Assembly: GCF_016718685.1 (NCBI RefSeq)
Contig: NZ_JADKCX010000008.1
Location: 81,469-145,468 of the forward strand
Direction: 5' to 3'
Source of the DNA: Haliscomenobacter sp.
GTDB taxonomy: Bacteria; Bacteroidota; Bacteroidia; Chitinophagales; Saprospiraceae
Length of the DNA stretch: 64,000 bases
The notes under the pieces were generated by a model. The model had not been told where the DNA came from, made no database searches, and was given only the letters and a program-made list of their open reading frames with translations. The first letter of the stretch is position 1, and every line of letters begins with the position of its first letter. The position numbers and the translations under genes were made by a program. Shown piece by piece: positions 45,951 to 56,288 of this stretch.

Positions 45951-47855
45951 AGCAATGAAATCAATGTACAAGGCAATGGTGTTTCTATTGTAGATGGAGA
46001 CAATACCCCTGTCATCAGTGACCACAGCGACTTTGGAAATGTTACATCCGGTAGCAATCTGGTGCGCAGCTATACGGTACAAAATACGGGTACTGTCAAC
46101 AACCTGGAGCCATCACCATCACCGGGTGCATGCTTCCCTCTTTACCTAGGCCCACTCAGTCCGGCATCACCCATTGCGCCGGGCAGTGCAGCAACATTAC
46201 GGTTACCTTTGCCCCAAGTTCAGCCGGACTAAAAACAGCCACGGTACATATCGCCAATGACGATTGTGACGAAGCAGATTATGATTTCGCTTTGCAAGGC
46301 ATAGGCATTTGTAACCCGCCCGTATTTTCAACGTGTCCGGCGCAGCAAACAGTCACTGCTGCAAATGGATCCTGTACTGCCCTCGTTACCTATGCAGCGA
46401 CTGTGTCCGGCATACCTACTCCAACCCTCAGTTATGCTTTCAGCGGAGCAACCACCGCAAGTAGCAGCGGTACAGGCAGCGGTTTACCTTTTAATATTGG
46501 CATCACCAATGTAGTTATCACGGCTGTTAATGCTTGTGGCAGCACAACCTGCTCATTTACCGTAACTGTAAAAGCGCCAGAAATCAATGTACAAGGCAAT
46601 GGAATCAATATTGTAGATGGAGATAACACACCAGTATCAAGTGACCATACCAACATCGGTTTAGTCAACGTAGGCAATAATGCTGTTCGCACCTTTACGG
46701 TACAAAATACAGGGACAAGTAACTTAAGCCTTGGTTCCATTACGGTTACGGGTACTGATGCAGCCATGTTTAGCGTTGGCGCACTCAGTCCGGCATCACC
46801 CATTGTGCCTGGTGGTGCAGCAACATTCACCGTTACCTTTGCCCCGACATCGCCAGGATTGAAAAATGTAACTTTACAAATTGCCAATAACGATTGTAAT
46901 GAAGCCAATTATGATTTTGCCTTACGAGGATTAGGCTTCCAGTCACCATTGACTTTGGGTGCTTACCCCAACACGACACTTATTGCGGGAACCAATACAA
47001 AGATCACCCCAAGTGTTGCCCCAACCAATGCGGTCAGTATCGTCGCTTATTCCAATACCAATTTCACAGGCATCTTAACCGTAAACCCAGGATCTGGTGT
47101 CATTACTATAACCGATGCAAAACAGGCGGGGATTTATGCAGTAACCGTAAAGGCATTTGGCAGTGGAGGGCTTACCGCTACCAGAACCTTTACACTAACA
47201 GTAACCAATCCAAATTGTAGCCAGGGTTTGTTTACGGGAACGACTAATGTGGGAGTGGGGAGTTACCTAATTCGCTAGAGGTGGGAGACTTTAATGGAGA
47301 TGGGGGTCAGGATATTGCAACGGCCAACTATATTTCAAATACCGTTTCGATCCGTTTGGGCGACGGCTTGGGCGGTTTTAGCGGAACGACCGATGTAGGA
47401 GTGGGGAGTAGTCCTATTTCCGTGGAGATTGGGGACTTTAATGGAGATGGAAAACAGGATTTTGCAGCTGCTAACTGGGGTTCAAATACCGTATCAATCC
47501 GCCTGGGCGACGGCTTGGGAGGTTTCTCAGGAACAACCAATGTGGCAGTGGGGACTAGTCCTACATCTGTTGTAATAGGAGACTTTAATGGGGATGGGAA
47601 ACAGGATTTTGCAGCAGCCAATTACAATAATACCGTATCTATCCGCTTGGGTGACGGCTTCGGCGGTTTTAGCGGCACGACCAATGTGGGAGTAGGGAGT
47701 AATCCTAGCTCCGTAGCCGTGGGGGACTTTAATGGCGATGGGAAACAGGATTTTGCGGCGGCAAATAAAAATTCAAACACGGTATCGATCCGGCTGGGCG
47801 ATGGCCTGGGAGGATTTTACGGCACGACCAATGTGGGAGTGGGGTAGTAACGGGA

Positions 47856-47883
47856 GGGGGGGGGGGGGGGGGGGGGGGCCCCC
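47856..47883. other. 23-G homopolymer followed by 5 C (probable assembly scar)
   Basis: G run at 47856-47878 then C to 47883. The next 300 bp contain many one-base losses relative to sister repeats, and a stretch (47884-48000) unlike any FG-GAP unit. Best read as a consensus failure in the repeat array. Confidence 0.6.
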
Positions 47884-50800
47884 AGCTGGGGACGCGGGCG
47901 GTTGCAGTGGGTGGAGATACCTACGGGGACTGAGAGGAACAGTTTTGGCGCCAATTACACAGTCGTATCTACCGCTGGGGGGGCTTTGCGGAAAGGGAGC
48001 CACCCTAGCTGGGGACTTTAATGGCGATGGAAAGCAGATTTTGCAGCAGCTAACAATAGTCCAATACCGTATCGATCCGTTTGGGCGCGGCCTGGGCAGT
48101 TTAGGGACACCAATGTGGTAGGGGGAGTGGTCCTTTATCCGTAGCGATCGGGGACTTTAATGGCGATGGAAGCAGGATTTTGCGGCAGCTAACTTCGGTT
48201 CAAATACCGTATCGATCGGTCTGGGAGACGGCCTGGGAGGGATTTTCTGGCACGACCAATGTGGCGGTAGGAAATGCCCCTAGGTCTGTTGCAATCGGAG
48301 ATTTTAATGGGGATGGGAAACAGGATATTGCTACAGCCAATTACAACAGCAATACCGTATCGATCCGCTTGGGGGGTAACAATGAAATCAATGTACAAGG
48401 CAATGGCGCTTCTATCGCTGATGGCGATGTAAGCCCTACTCAGTGACCACACCGACTTTGGAAATGTTACATCCGGTAGCAATCTGGTGCGCACTTATAC
48501 CGTACAAAATACGGGTACCGTAAATTTAACGCTTGGAGCCATCACCATCACCGGAGTGGATGCTTCTCTCTTTACCCTTGGCCCACTCAGTCCGGCATCG
48601 CCCATTGCGCCGGGTGGTACAGCAACATTCACCGTTACCTTTGCTCCAAATTCAGTTGGACTAAAAACGGCCACGGTACACATCGCCAATGACGATTGTG
48701 ACGAAGCAGATTATGACTTTGCGGTGCAGGGAACAGGGGTTGCATCCTCCCCAATTTTAGGTACTTATCCAAACACTTCGCTTGTAGCGGGAACCAATGT
48801 AAAAATCACCCCAAGTGCTGTCCCTATCAATGTGCTCAGTATCGTTGCTTATACCAATACCAATTTCACGGGTACTTTATTTGTAAATCCTACTACTGGA
48901 GTACTTACGGTAACGGATGCAAATCAGGTCGGTGTTTATACTGTAACCGTAAAAGCATTTGGCACTGGCGGTCTTCAGACGACCAGCGTTTTTACCTTGA
49001 CGGTAATACCCTCAACCTGTAGTCAGTTTGCATCAACTGGTAGTTCACCGGTACCCGTTGGAGATTACCCTTTAGCTATTGCAATCGGGGATTTCAACAA
49101 TGACGGGCTACAAGACATAGCCACTGCAAACTCTAATAATTTCAACCATTCGGTATCCATCCGCATGGGCGATGGCACTGGTAGTTTTACCGGGAATACG
49201 ACTATTCCGGTGGGAGAAGACCCCTACTCAGTAGCGATTGGTGATTTCAATGGAGACGGAAAACAAGATTTTGCTACCGCGAATTACACTAGCAACAGTG
49301 TATCCATCCGCTTAGGGGATGGAAGTGGAGGTTTCAGTGGAAGCACCGAAATACCTGTCGGAGGCGGAGCGTATGGAGCGTATGCCGTGGCCATCGGCGA
49401 CTTCAACGGGGATGGCAAACAGGATATTGCAGCAGCCAATGGAACAGATGGAACAGTCTCGATCCTCATCGGAGATGGAAGTGGAGGTTTCAGTGTAACT
49501 GCAACCTTATCCGTTGGAAGTTCTCCAAGTTTTGTGGCCATTGGAGACTTCAATGCAGACAGCTATCAGGACTTAGCCGTAGTTAATATCATCAGCAATT
49601 CCGTCTCGATCCTCCTGGGCAATGGCATTGGAAGCTTTACGGCAAGCCCGCATGTACCCATTGGAGGTTTGCCCGTTGGAAGTTCCCCCTATTCCGTCGC
49701 CATCGGAGACTTCAATGGAGACAACCTGCAAGACCTTGCGGTGGCTAATATTCAAGATAAATCCATATCGATCCGCTTAGGAGATGGTCTTGGTGGTTTT
49801 AGCGGAAGTCTCAATATACCAGCGTTAGCGTTTCCTTACATCGTTGCCATCGCTGACTTCAACAGCGACAATAAACAAGATATCGCATTTTCCAATTCAG
49901 GAGGATTTGATCACACCATTTCCATCCGCTTTGGTGATGGTAGCGGCAGTTTTAGTGGAAACACGAATGTGCCGATTGGCAATAACTTGATAACATTTGC
50001 GGTTGGAGACTTAAACAATGATGGCAAATTGGATTTGGTAGCCGCTAATTATAACGTAGGCACCGTCTCTTCCAGGCTTGGAGAGGCCAATGAAATAAAT
50101 GTACAAGGAAACAGCACGACCATTACCGCAGGTGATGCCACACCAAACTTGGCGGACGACACCGACTTTGGTGCAATAACAGCTGGTAGTAATCTTGTTC
50201 GAACCTTTACCATTCAGAATACCGCTAATGCCAGTTTATCCATTGATGCCATTACGATGAGCGGCCCCAATGCTGCTCTTTTCACCGCAAGCGCAGTCAC
50301 TCCAGTTTCACCCATTCCTGCTGGCAATTCCGCTACATTTTCGGTAACCTTTAAACCACTTACGGCAGGGACAAAACTAGCAACCGTAACGATTGCCAAT
50401 GACGACTGTGATGAAGCGAGCTATGATTTTGCAATTCAGGGAGAGGGCGTGGGCAACTGTGTTAATCCAACTTTCACGCTGTGTCCTTCTGCTCAAACCG
50501 TAACCACGCCAACAGGTTTCTGTGCTGTGGCCGTTTCTTATACAGCAACTGCAACGGGAACATCAACGCCTACATTTTCTTATTTATTCAGTGGCGCAAC
50601 CACTGGGAGCGGCAGTGGTACAGGTAGCGGCTCAAGTTTTAATATTGGCATCACCAATGTAGTGATCACCGCCACCGATAACTGTGGTAGCAATACTTGC
50701 TTATTTACGATAACCGTAAAATCGCCCGAAATAGATGTACAAGGAAACAGTATTTCTATTGTAAAAGGCGACTTTTCACCAGACCTTGCCGACCTAACTG

Positions 50801-51552
50801 ATTTTGGCAGTGTAATTGTTGGTAGCAAACTTGTGCAAACCTTTACGATTCAAAACACAGGCAATGCTAACTTAACCATCTATGATATAGAGGTGATTGG
50901 CCTAAATGCAGCTCTTTTTATCGTAGATCCACTTAGCACTTCATCACCCATTCTACCAGGCAACTCGGCACCATTTACCATTACTTTTAAACCTACTACA
51001 ACAGGATTGAAAACAACAACCGTTTACATTGCCAACAATACCTGCAACGAAGGTGATTATGACTTTACAATACAGGGAACTGGAGTACCTGCATTTGCAC
51101 CTGGTGAAGAGAGTAGCCTTACTGATCAATCACATGTTGATGAATTGGCCGCTGATAATTTTCATTTTGATTTTGCAGTTTATCCTAATCCGTCAAACAA
51201 TCAAATCACGGTAGACCTTTTAAACCCGAATTTGAATTTACAGCGCATTACAATATTGGATGTTGTAGGAAAAATTTTGGTTGAAAAAGAAGTTATTGAA
51301 AATCAGGTTGGTTTTGACATCCATTCATTGCCAAGTGGCGTATACTTTGTAAAAGTTGAAACAAATGAAGGAAAAAAAGGGATTAGAAAATTTGTGAAGA
51401 GCAATTAGCCCATCCACAAGATGGAACAAACAATCGGGGATGTCAGCAACGCCAAAGTCAATCCAATTGCAAGGATTTGGTGGCAACCAAGTAAGGGCGA
51501 CCACTTAGGGGACGCCCCAACAAAAAAAGGGGACGCAACGCGTCCCCTTTTG

Positions 51553-51624
51553 CAGCCCGTACGGGAATCGAACCCGTGTTACAGGAATGAAAATCCTGCG
51601 TCCTAACCCCTAGACGAACGGGCC
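51553..51624 (-). tRNA. tRNA-Glu (anticodon TTC), copy 1, no encoded CCA
   Basis: 72-nt cloverleaf: acceptor GGCCCGT/ACGGGCT, anticodon stem CAGGA/TCCTG with loop TTTTCAT giving TTC, and T-arm CGGGTTCGATTCCCG. Discriminator base is G and the following bases are CAA, so CCA must be added after transcription. Confidence 0.93.
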
Positions 51625-51687
51625 CTCTTCATTTAAAAACTGCTTACAAAACAACGAAAATTAGAAAAAGTTCCTGCATTTCATTGG

Positions 51688-51759
51688 TAGCCCGTACGGG
51701 AATCGAACCCGTGTTACAGGAATGAAAATCCTGCGTCCTAACCCCTAGACGAACGGGCC
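51688..51759 (-). tRNA. tRNA-Glu (anticodon TTC), copy 2, CCA encoded
   Basis: The same 71-nt body as copy 1, but the discriminator is A and CCA is encoded (51685-51687). It is upstream in the direction of transcription, 63 bp before copy 1, so both are probably one transcript. Confidence 0.93.
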
Positions 51760-51934
51760 ATTTTGATTAAAAAGTGCCAGATTTTGATGCTTGGCAACTC
51801 CTCCTTTCCAAATGGGACTGCAAAGATAAATTCGACTTCGTTAATATTACAAGAACTGGGACTAATTTTTTTTAATTTTTTTTTGTGGACCTGTTTAAAA
51901 CGGTTTCTAAAAAAACGAATAATGAATATTTTCT

Positions 51935-51942
51935 TACCTTTG
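51935..51942 (+). promoter_or_regulatory. Bacteroidota-type -7 box (TACCTTTG) upstream of gap
   Basis: Exact TAnnTTTG match, 101 bp before the gap ATG at 52044, in an AT-rich stretch. It implies a leader of about 95 nt. The -33 region is A-rich without a clear TTTG. Confidence 0.5.
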
Positions 51943-52043
51943 CGCTGCATTTGATCGCTCTTACCGAATACCAAGTTGAACAAGCACATAATGAGTGTTC
52001 ACCATACACCAACTTTTACTCATCAAATCAAACACATCCACTC

Positions 52044-53030
52044 ATGGCAAAGAGAATTGCTATCAACGGATTTGGACGCATCGGTAGAATAACCCTGCGC
52101 AACCTTCTGAAAATGAACGACGTTGAGGTCGTAGCCATCAATGACCTCACCGATAATCCAACCCTGGCTCACCTTTTTAAATACGACTCGGCACAAGGGA
52201 AGTTCGATGGTACAGTAAGTGCCGATGACAAATACATTCACATCAACGGAAAAGCAATCCTGGCTTTGGCTGAAAAAGATCCGACCAAATTGCCATGGGG
52301 CGATTTGAAGGTAGATGTGGTGATTGAATCAACTGGCCGTTTTACAACCAAAGAGCAAGCTGAGCAGCACATCACTGCGGGAGCCAAGAAAGTGGTTATC
52401 TCTGCACCTGCCAAAGGTGACCTGCCAACCATCGTTTTGGGGGTTAACTCCGAAAAGATCAGCGCCGATCACCACATTTATTCCAATGCGTCTTGTACCA
52501 CCAACTGCCTTGCGCCAATGGTGAAAGTATTGGATGATTTGCTGGGCATCGAATCGGGCTTCATGACTACAGTACACGCCTATACTGCGGACCAGCGCTT
52601 GCAAGATGCCCCACACTCTGATTTGCGTCGGGCGCGTGCTGCTGCTGTGTCCATCGTGCCTACCAGCACCGGTGCCGCTTCAGCAGTAGGTTTGGTATTG
52701 CCACACCTGAAAGGCAAGTTGAATGGCAACGCCATGCGGGTACCTACCCTGACGGGTTCAGTAACGGACTTCTCGGCCTTGGTGAAAAAAACGGCTTCCG
52801 TTGACGAAATCAACGCTGCGTTCAAAGCGGCTTCAGAAGGCCCTATGAAGGGTATTCTCGAATACTGCGTCGATCCAATCGTTTCTGCGGACATCGTGGG
52901 CAACCCCCACTCTTGTATCCTGGACGTGGACATGACCATGACCGTTGGCAACCTGGTTAAAGTTGTTGGCTGGTACGACAACGAAGCGGGTTATTCTGCG
53001 CGTTTGGCGGATTTGGCAACGCGGATTTAA
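52044..53030 (+). CDS. gap: Glyceraldehyde-3-phosphate dehydrogenase, type I
   Basis: Glycolytic enzyme of 328 residues converting glyceraldehyde 3-phosphate, NAD and phosphate to 1,3-bisphosphoglycerate. The start at 52044 (MAKRIAINGFGRIGR) gives the standard N-terminus; the frame is open 53 codons further up but without family similarity. NAD-binding GFGRIGR (9-15), Asp34 favouring NAD over NADP, and the active-site Cys151 in SNASCTTNCLAP are all present. The gene is followed by pgk after an inverted repeat, so the two next steps of glycolysis are adjacent. Confidence 0.98.
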   Translation: MAKRIAINGFGRIGRITLRNLLKMNDVEVVAINDLTDNPTLAHLFKYDSAQGKFDGTVSADDKYIHINGKAILALAEKDPTKLPWGDLKVDVVIESTGRFTTKEQAEQHITAGAKKVVISAPAKGDLPTIVLGVNSEKISADHHIYSNASCTTNCLAPMVKVLDDLLGIESGFMTTVHAYTADQRLQDAPHSDLRRARAAAVSIVPTSTGAASAVGLVLPHLKGKLNGNAMRVPTLTGSVTDFSALVKKTASVDEINAAFKAASEGPMKGILEYCVDPIVSADIVGNPHSCILDVDMTMTVGNLVKVVGWYDNEAGYSARLADLATRI

Positions 53031-53137
53031 AGGTTCGAGGGTTCGAGGATTCGTAGTTCAAGGGTTCCGGAGTTCCCAGGAGCGGAGGATTTAACCCCCG
53101 AACTACGAACCCCGAACCCCCGAACCCTTCAAACCTT
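53030..53137. repeat. Inverted repeat between gap and pgk (GGGTTCGGGGGTTCG family)
   Basis: Arms of about 30 bp (53030-53059 and 53100-53137) pair imperfectly, ending in GATTCGTAGTTC with GAACTACGAACC. It fills almost the whole 112-bp gap. Similar repeats: 63320-63430 and, shorter, 9292-9330. Confidence 0.65.
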
Positions 53138-53142
53138 ATGAT

Positions 53143-54351
53143 ATGCAAAACATCAACTTTTCCCATAAACGTGCATTGGTGCGGGTGGACTTCAATGTAC
53201 CCCTCGACAAAAAAACCTTTGCGATTACGGATGATACCCGAATTCGGGCAGCAATTCCTACCATTAAGTACATTCTGGACAAAGGTGGTTCGGCGATCTT
53301 GATGTCCCACCTGGGACGCCCGGACGAAAAACTGCTGCCCGATGGTTCCATCGATGTAGCTCGGTTTACCATGAAGCATACCGTAGCGCACACGGCTGAA
53401 CTATTGGGTGTTCCGGTGTTGTTCTGTGAAGAATTTGTTGGCCCCAAAGCCGCTGCGATGGCTGCTGCTTTACAACCCGGGCAAGTCTTGATCCTGGAAA
53501 ACACCCGCTTCCTCAAAGGGGAAGGAAAAGGGGATTTGGCATTGGCGAAAGAACTGGCCACTTATGGCGATGTGTACGTCAACGATGCCTTCGGCTCTGC
53601 GCACCGGGCGCATGCTTCTACCACTACGGTGGCACAATTTTTTAGTGCAGAAAACAAAGGCTTCGGTTTTTTGATGAAAGCCGAGTTAGACAATGCCAAT
53701 CGGGTGCTCAATAACCCCGATCGACCACTTACCGCTATTGTGGGGGGGGCAAAAGTTTCCGACAAGATCCTCTTGTTGGATCGTATGCTCGACTATGTCG
53801 ACAACCTCATCGTCGGTGGCGGGATGGCTTATACCTTTATCAAAGCACAAGGTGGCCAAATTGGCAACTCCCTTTGTGAAGATGACCGTTTGGAATTGGC
53901 CAATCAATTGATCGCCAAAGCTGCGGCCAAAGGGGTGAAACTATTGCTACCCGAAGATTCGCTGGTGGCCGATGCCTTCAGCAATGATGCCAACCGCAAA
54001 GTGGTAGACAGCAATGCCATCGAAAGTGGCTGGATGGGACTGGACGTGGGTGAAAAAGCTTGCGCCCTGTTTAGTGCCACCATTCTGGACTCCAAAACCC
54101 TGCTTTGGAACGGCCCTATGGGGGTGTTTGAGTTTGAAAACTTTGCCAAGGGCACCAAAACCATCGCGGAAGCAGTAGCCAAAGCTACCTCCAATGGGGC
54201 TTTCTCTCTGGTGGGTGGAGGTGATTCCGTTGCGGCAGTGAACCAAATGGGGCTGGCCGATGACGTAAGCTACGTATCAACAGGTGGCGGAGCAATGCTT
54301 GAGTTGCTCGAAGGAAAAGTACTTCCTGGAGTGAAAGCCATCAGCGAATAA
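53143..54351 (+). CDS. pgk: Phosphoglycerate kinase
   Basis: Glycolytic kinase of 402 residues transferring phosphate from 1,3-bisphosphoglycerate to ADP. The N-terminal signature RALVRVDFNVPLD, the substrate-binding SHLGRPDEK, the hinge GGAKVSDKI and the nucleotide-binding VGGGDSVAAVNQMG near the C-terminus are intact, and length is normal. Same direction as gap, 112 bp downstream, with an inverted repeat between that could attenuate or process the transcript. Confidence 0.98.
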   Translation: MQNINFSHKRALVRVDFNVPLDKKTFAITDDTRIRAAIPTIKYILDKGGSAILMSHLGRPDEKLLPDGSIDVARFTMKHTVAHTAELLGVPVLFCEEFVGPKAAAMAAALQPGQVLILENTRFLKGEGKGDLALAKELATYGDVYVNDAFGSAHRAHASTTTVAQFFSAENKGFGFLMKAELDNANRVLNNPDRPLTAIVGGAKVSDKILLLDRMLDYVDNLIVGGGMAYTFIKAQGGQIGNSLCEDDRLELANQLIAKAAAKGVKLLLPEDSLVADAFSNDANRKVVDSNAIESGWMGLDVGEKACALFSATILDSKTLLWNGPMGVFEFENFAKGTKTIAEAVAKATSNGAFSLVGGGDSVAAVNQMGLADDVSYVSTGGGAMLELLEGKVLPGVKAISE

Positions 54352-54370
54352 ACGAGTTCCTGATTTTACC

Positions 54371-54408
54371 TAAAGCTTGTTCTTAAATACTAGGGACAAG
54401 CTTTTTTT
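54371..54408 (+). terminator. Intrinsic terminator of pgk
   Basis: TAAAGCTTGT pairs with ACAAGCTTT followed by a run of seven T, 20 bp after the pgk stop. Loop about 15 nt. Confidence 0.8.
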
Positions 54409-54880
54409 ATGCCAGCAGGATACGGAGGGCATATACCGAAAATCCGGCACAAACCACCAGCGGAAGACCAAACAAGATCAAATTGAGTTTGCTTGGATTG
54501 TGGCTAACAATCCGCAACATGATACACATGCATGGCAGAGCCACGACAAAAGCACGAAATTTATTCCACTCATCAATGGAAACGCCTTGAATGGAGTAGG
54601 AGGTTCCGCGTGGATTTAAGACAATGAACAGCAAAATGTAGGCAACAGCAACCGTAAAAAGGCCAAGTCCGGTTTGTAATCCTGAACTCAGGTCGGGTAT
54701 TTTCCAGACGAGCAACAAGGACAGCAATGGAACCAGGATGTAAAAACTTAGTCCTTCAATTTGTTTTGCCATAAAGAAGGCTCCGACAGCTGAGCTGAGG
54801 AGAATTAAGGAGTATACAATCTGTGTTGTAGTAGCCTGCACACCTCGTGCTGCGGTTACTGGGTTTAATAGGAAGTACAT
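54407..54880 (-). CDS. Five-helix membrane protein of unknown function
   Basis: Protein of 157 residues from ATG 54880 (MYFLLNPVTAARG; an ATG at 54904 is also possible). Five hydrophobic helices (about 22-40, 48-65, 72-92, 115-130 and 135-155). No family recognised. It is convergent with pgk, sharing the terminator region, and divergent from the glycosyltransferase; no functional link is visible. Confidence 0.6.
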   Translation of the reverse strand: MYFLLNPVTAARGVQATTTQIVYSLILLSSAVGAFFMAKQIEGLSFYILVPLLSLLLVWKIPDLSSGLQTGLGLFTVAVAYILLFIVLNPRGTSYSIQGVSIDEWNKFRAFVVALPCMCIMLRIVSHNPSKLNLILFGLPLVVCAGFSVYALRILLA

Positions 54881-54954
54881 ACGCGTTCGTTTAGGGTACA
54901 ACAAAGCTAAGCTTTTCTGCTTACCTTAACCGCAATAAATTAATTTTTTATACC

Positions 54955-56120
54955 ATGCTTGAGTGGGTCTTCGCAGTGAATGTCTTTTTGGTGCTCTACA
55001 CCTATCTGGGATATGGGCTGGTTCTATTCCTGTTGAATAAACTATACCCCGCGAAATCATTGACATCTGTTGTGGATTACCCTGCTGTTACCCTTTTGGT
55101 GGCTGCCTACAATGAAGAAGACTGGATTGAGCAAAAAATCGAGAATTGTCTGGCTTTGGATTACCCTCGGGACAAATTACACCTGCTGTTGGTAACCGAT
55201 GGTTCAACAGATTTAACAACCCAAAAGCCAAAAGTTTTTTAGTCCCCGTGGACTTTTCCATCCAAATAATGCATGACCCCAAGCGCTTGGGTAAACTGGC
55301 AGCAGTAGATCGGGTAATGCCCTTGGTAGAGACCCCGATTGTCGTATTTTCGGATGCCAATACTACTTTGAACCCCAGGCCATTCAAAATTTGGTCAAAT
55401 ACTATGCTGACCCCAAAGTGGGCGCCGTTGCGGGTGAAAAACGCATCCACATAGCCGACAAAGATGAAGCAAGCAGCGCCGGAGAGGGACTTTATTGGAA
55501 GTACGAAAGCCTGCTCAAACGTTGGGATGCGCAGCTTGGCTCGGTGGTAGGTGCAGCAGGGGAGCTGTTTTCGATCCGTACTCAGCTTTACGAACGTATT
55601 CCTGCCGATACCCTGATTGAAGATTTTTACCTAACCCTAACGGTCTTGCGCAAAGGATACCGGATTGCTTACGCTGAGGATGCCTACGCCATTGAAAATT
55701 CTTCAGCCTCGGTAGGGGAGGAGTTGAAGCGCAAAATCCGGATTTCTGCGGGAGGTCTGCAAGCTTCCTGGCGTTTGCGCGATTTGCTCAATCCCCTGGC
55801 GTTACGGAGTTTTTAGCTGGCAGTTTTTTTCACATAAAGTCATGCGTTGGACTTTGGCGCCTTTGGCGCTGCTCCTCGCTTTTTTGAGCAACGCTGCATT
55901 GGCTTGGACTGGCAGTATTTTTTATGTACTCCTTTTTATCCTTCAACTCGTGTTTTATCTGCTGGCCTTGTTGGGCTGGGTATTTGAGCGCAAAAAAATT
56001 AAAGTCAAAGTTTTATTTATTCCCTATTACTTCTGCATGATGAATTACGCCGTTTTTCTTGGCCTCCTGCGTTTGATCAAAGGCAAACAAACCGTACTCT
56101 GGGGAAAAAGTAGAACGTAA
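54955..56120 (+). pseudogene. Family 2 glycosyltransferase (membrane), multiply frameshifted
   Basis: Processive-type GT2 of about 385 residues. An N-terminal helix (VFAVNVFLVLYTYLGYG) is followed by the nucleotide-sugar part YPAVTLLVAAYNEEDWIEQKI and LLLVTDGSTD, then VVFSDANTT with the DxD-like metal site, EDFYLTLTVLRKGYRIAYAED with the catalytic Asp region, and C-terminal helices (LAPLALLLAFLSNAALAW). Frames change near 55215, 55380 and 55815. One shift splits the DGSTD strand from the next strand, so as given the enzyme cannot be made whole. Intact relatives make or extend exopolysaccharides or glycolipids. Confidence 0.8.
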
Positions 56121-56288
56121 AGGGAACCATTTGCTATGGTTTTGGATGAACAACACCAGAGCTAACTTTCCTCATTAAATCCAACCTTGCATTTCCCCAT
56201 TTATTATTATCTTTTCCACCGAAAAGACCAAATGTGATTTGGTCGCAATTCTTGTTGGGTATAACACCTTAGTCCTAACCATTAACTC

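Larger units (their letters stand above)
42907..51408 (+). pseudogene. Giant FG-GAP / choice-of-anchor-D / T9SS surface protein, multiply frameshifted
   Basis: A signal peptide (MKTTITLLAIFTAIFVLNAH) opens a gene of about 8.5 kb (about 2,800 codons if intact). Three module types alternate: an Ig-like unit (LGTYPNT.LVAGTNTKITP ... AVTVKAFG), arrays of 49-residue FG-GAP/VCBS-like repeats (VAIGDFNGDGKQDFATAN ... SIRLGDG, Ca-binding Asp-rich loops), and choice-of-anchor-D units (INVQGNG ... VQNTGT). HYR-type segments (CPAQQTVTA and the like) occur near 46320 and 50460. The last open segment, 48487-51408, ends in a type IX sorting domain (YPNPSNNQITVDLLN, SLPSGVYFVKVETNEGKK). Frames break near 43080, 43340, 44350, 45700, 45930, 47275, and repeatedly at 47850-48240. 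Likely a calcium-binding surface adhesin; whether truly broken is open. Confidence 0.8.

Noticed and set aside
47856..47878. G-quadruplex or other functional structure
   Set aside because: The run breaks a coding repeat and is followed by error-rich sequence, so an assembly artefact is more likely.
51885..52043. 53-codon upstream extension of gap
   Set aside because: No family similarity and it overlaps the probable -7 promoter box; the standard GAPDH N-terminus starts at 52044.
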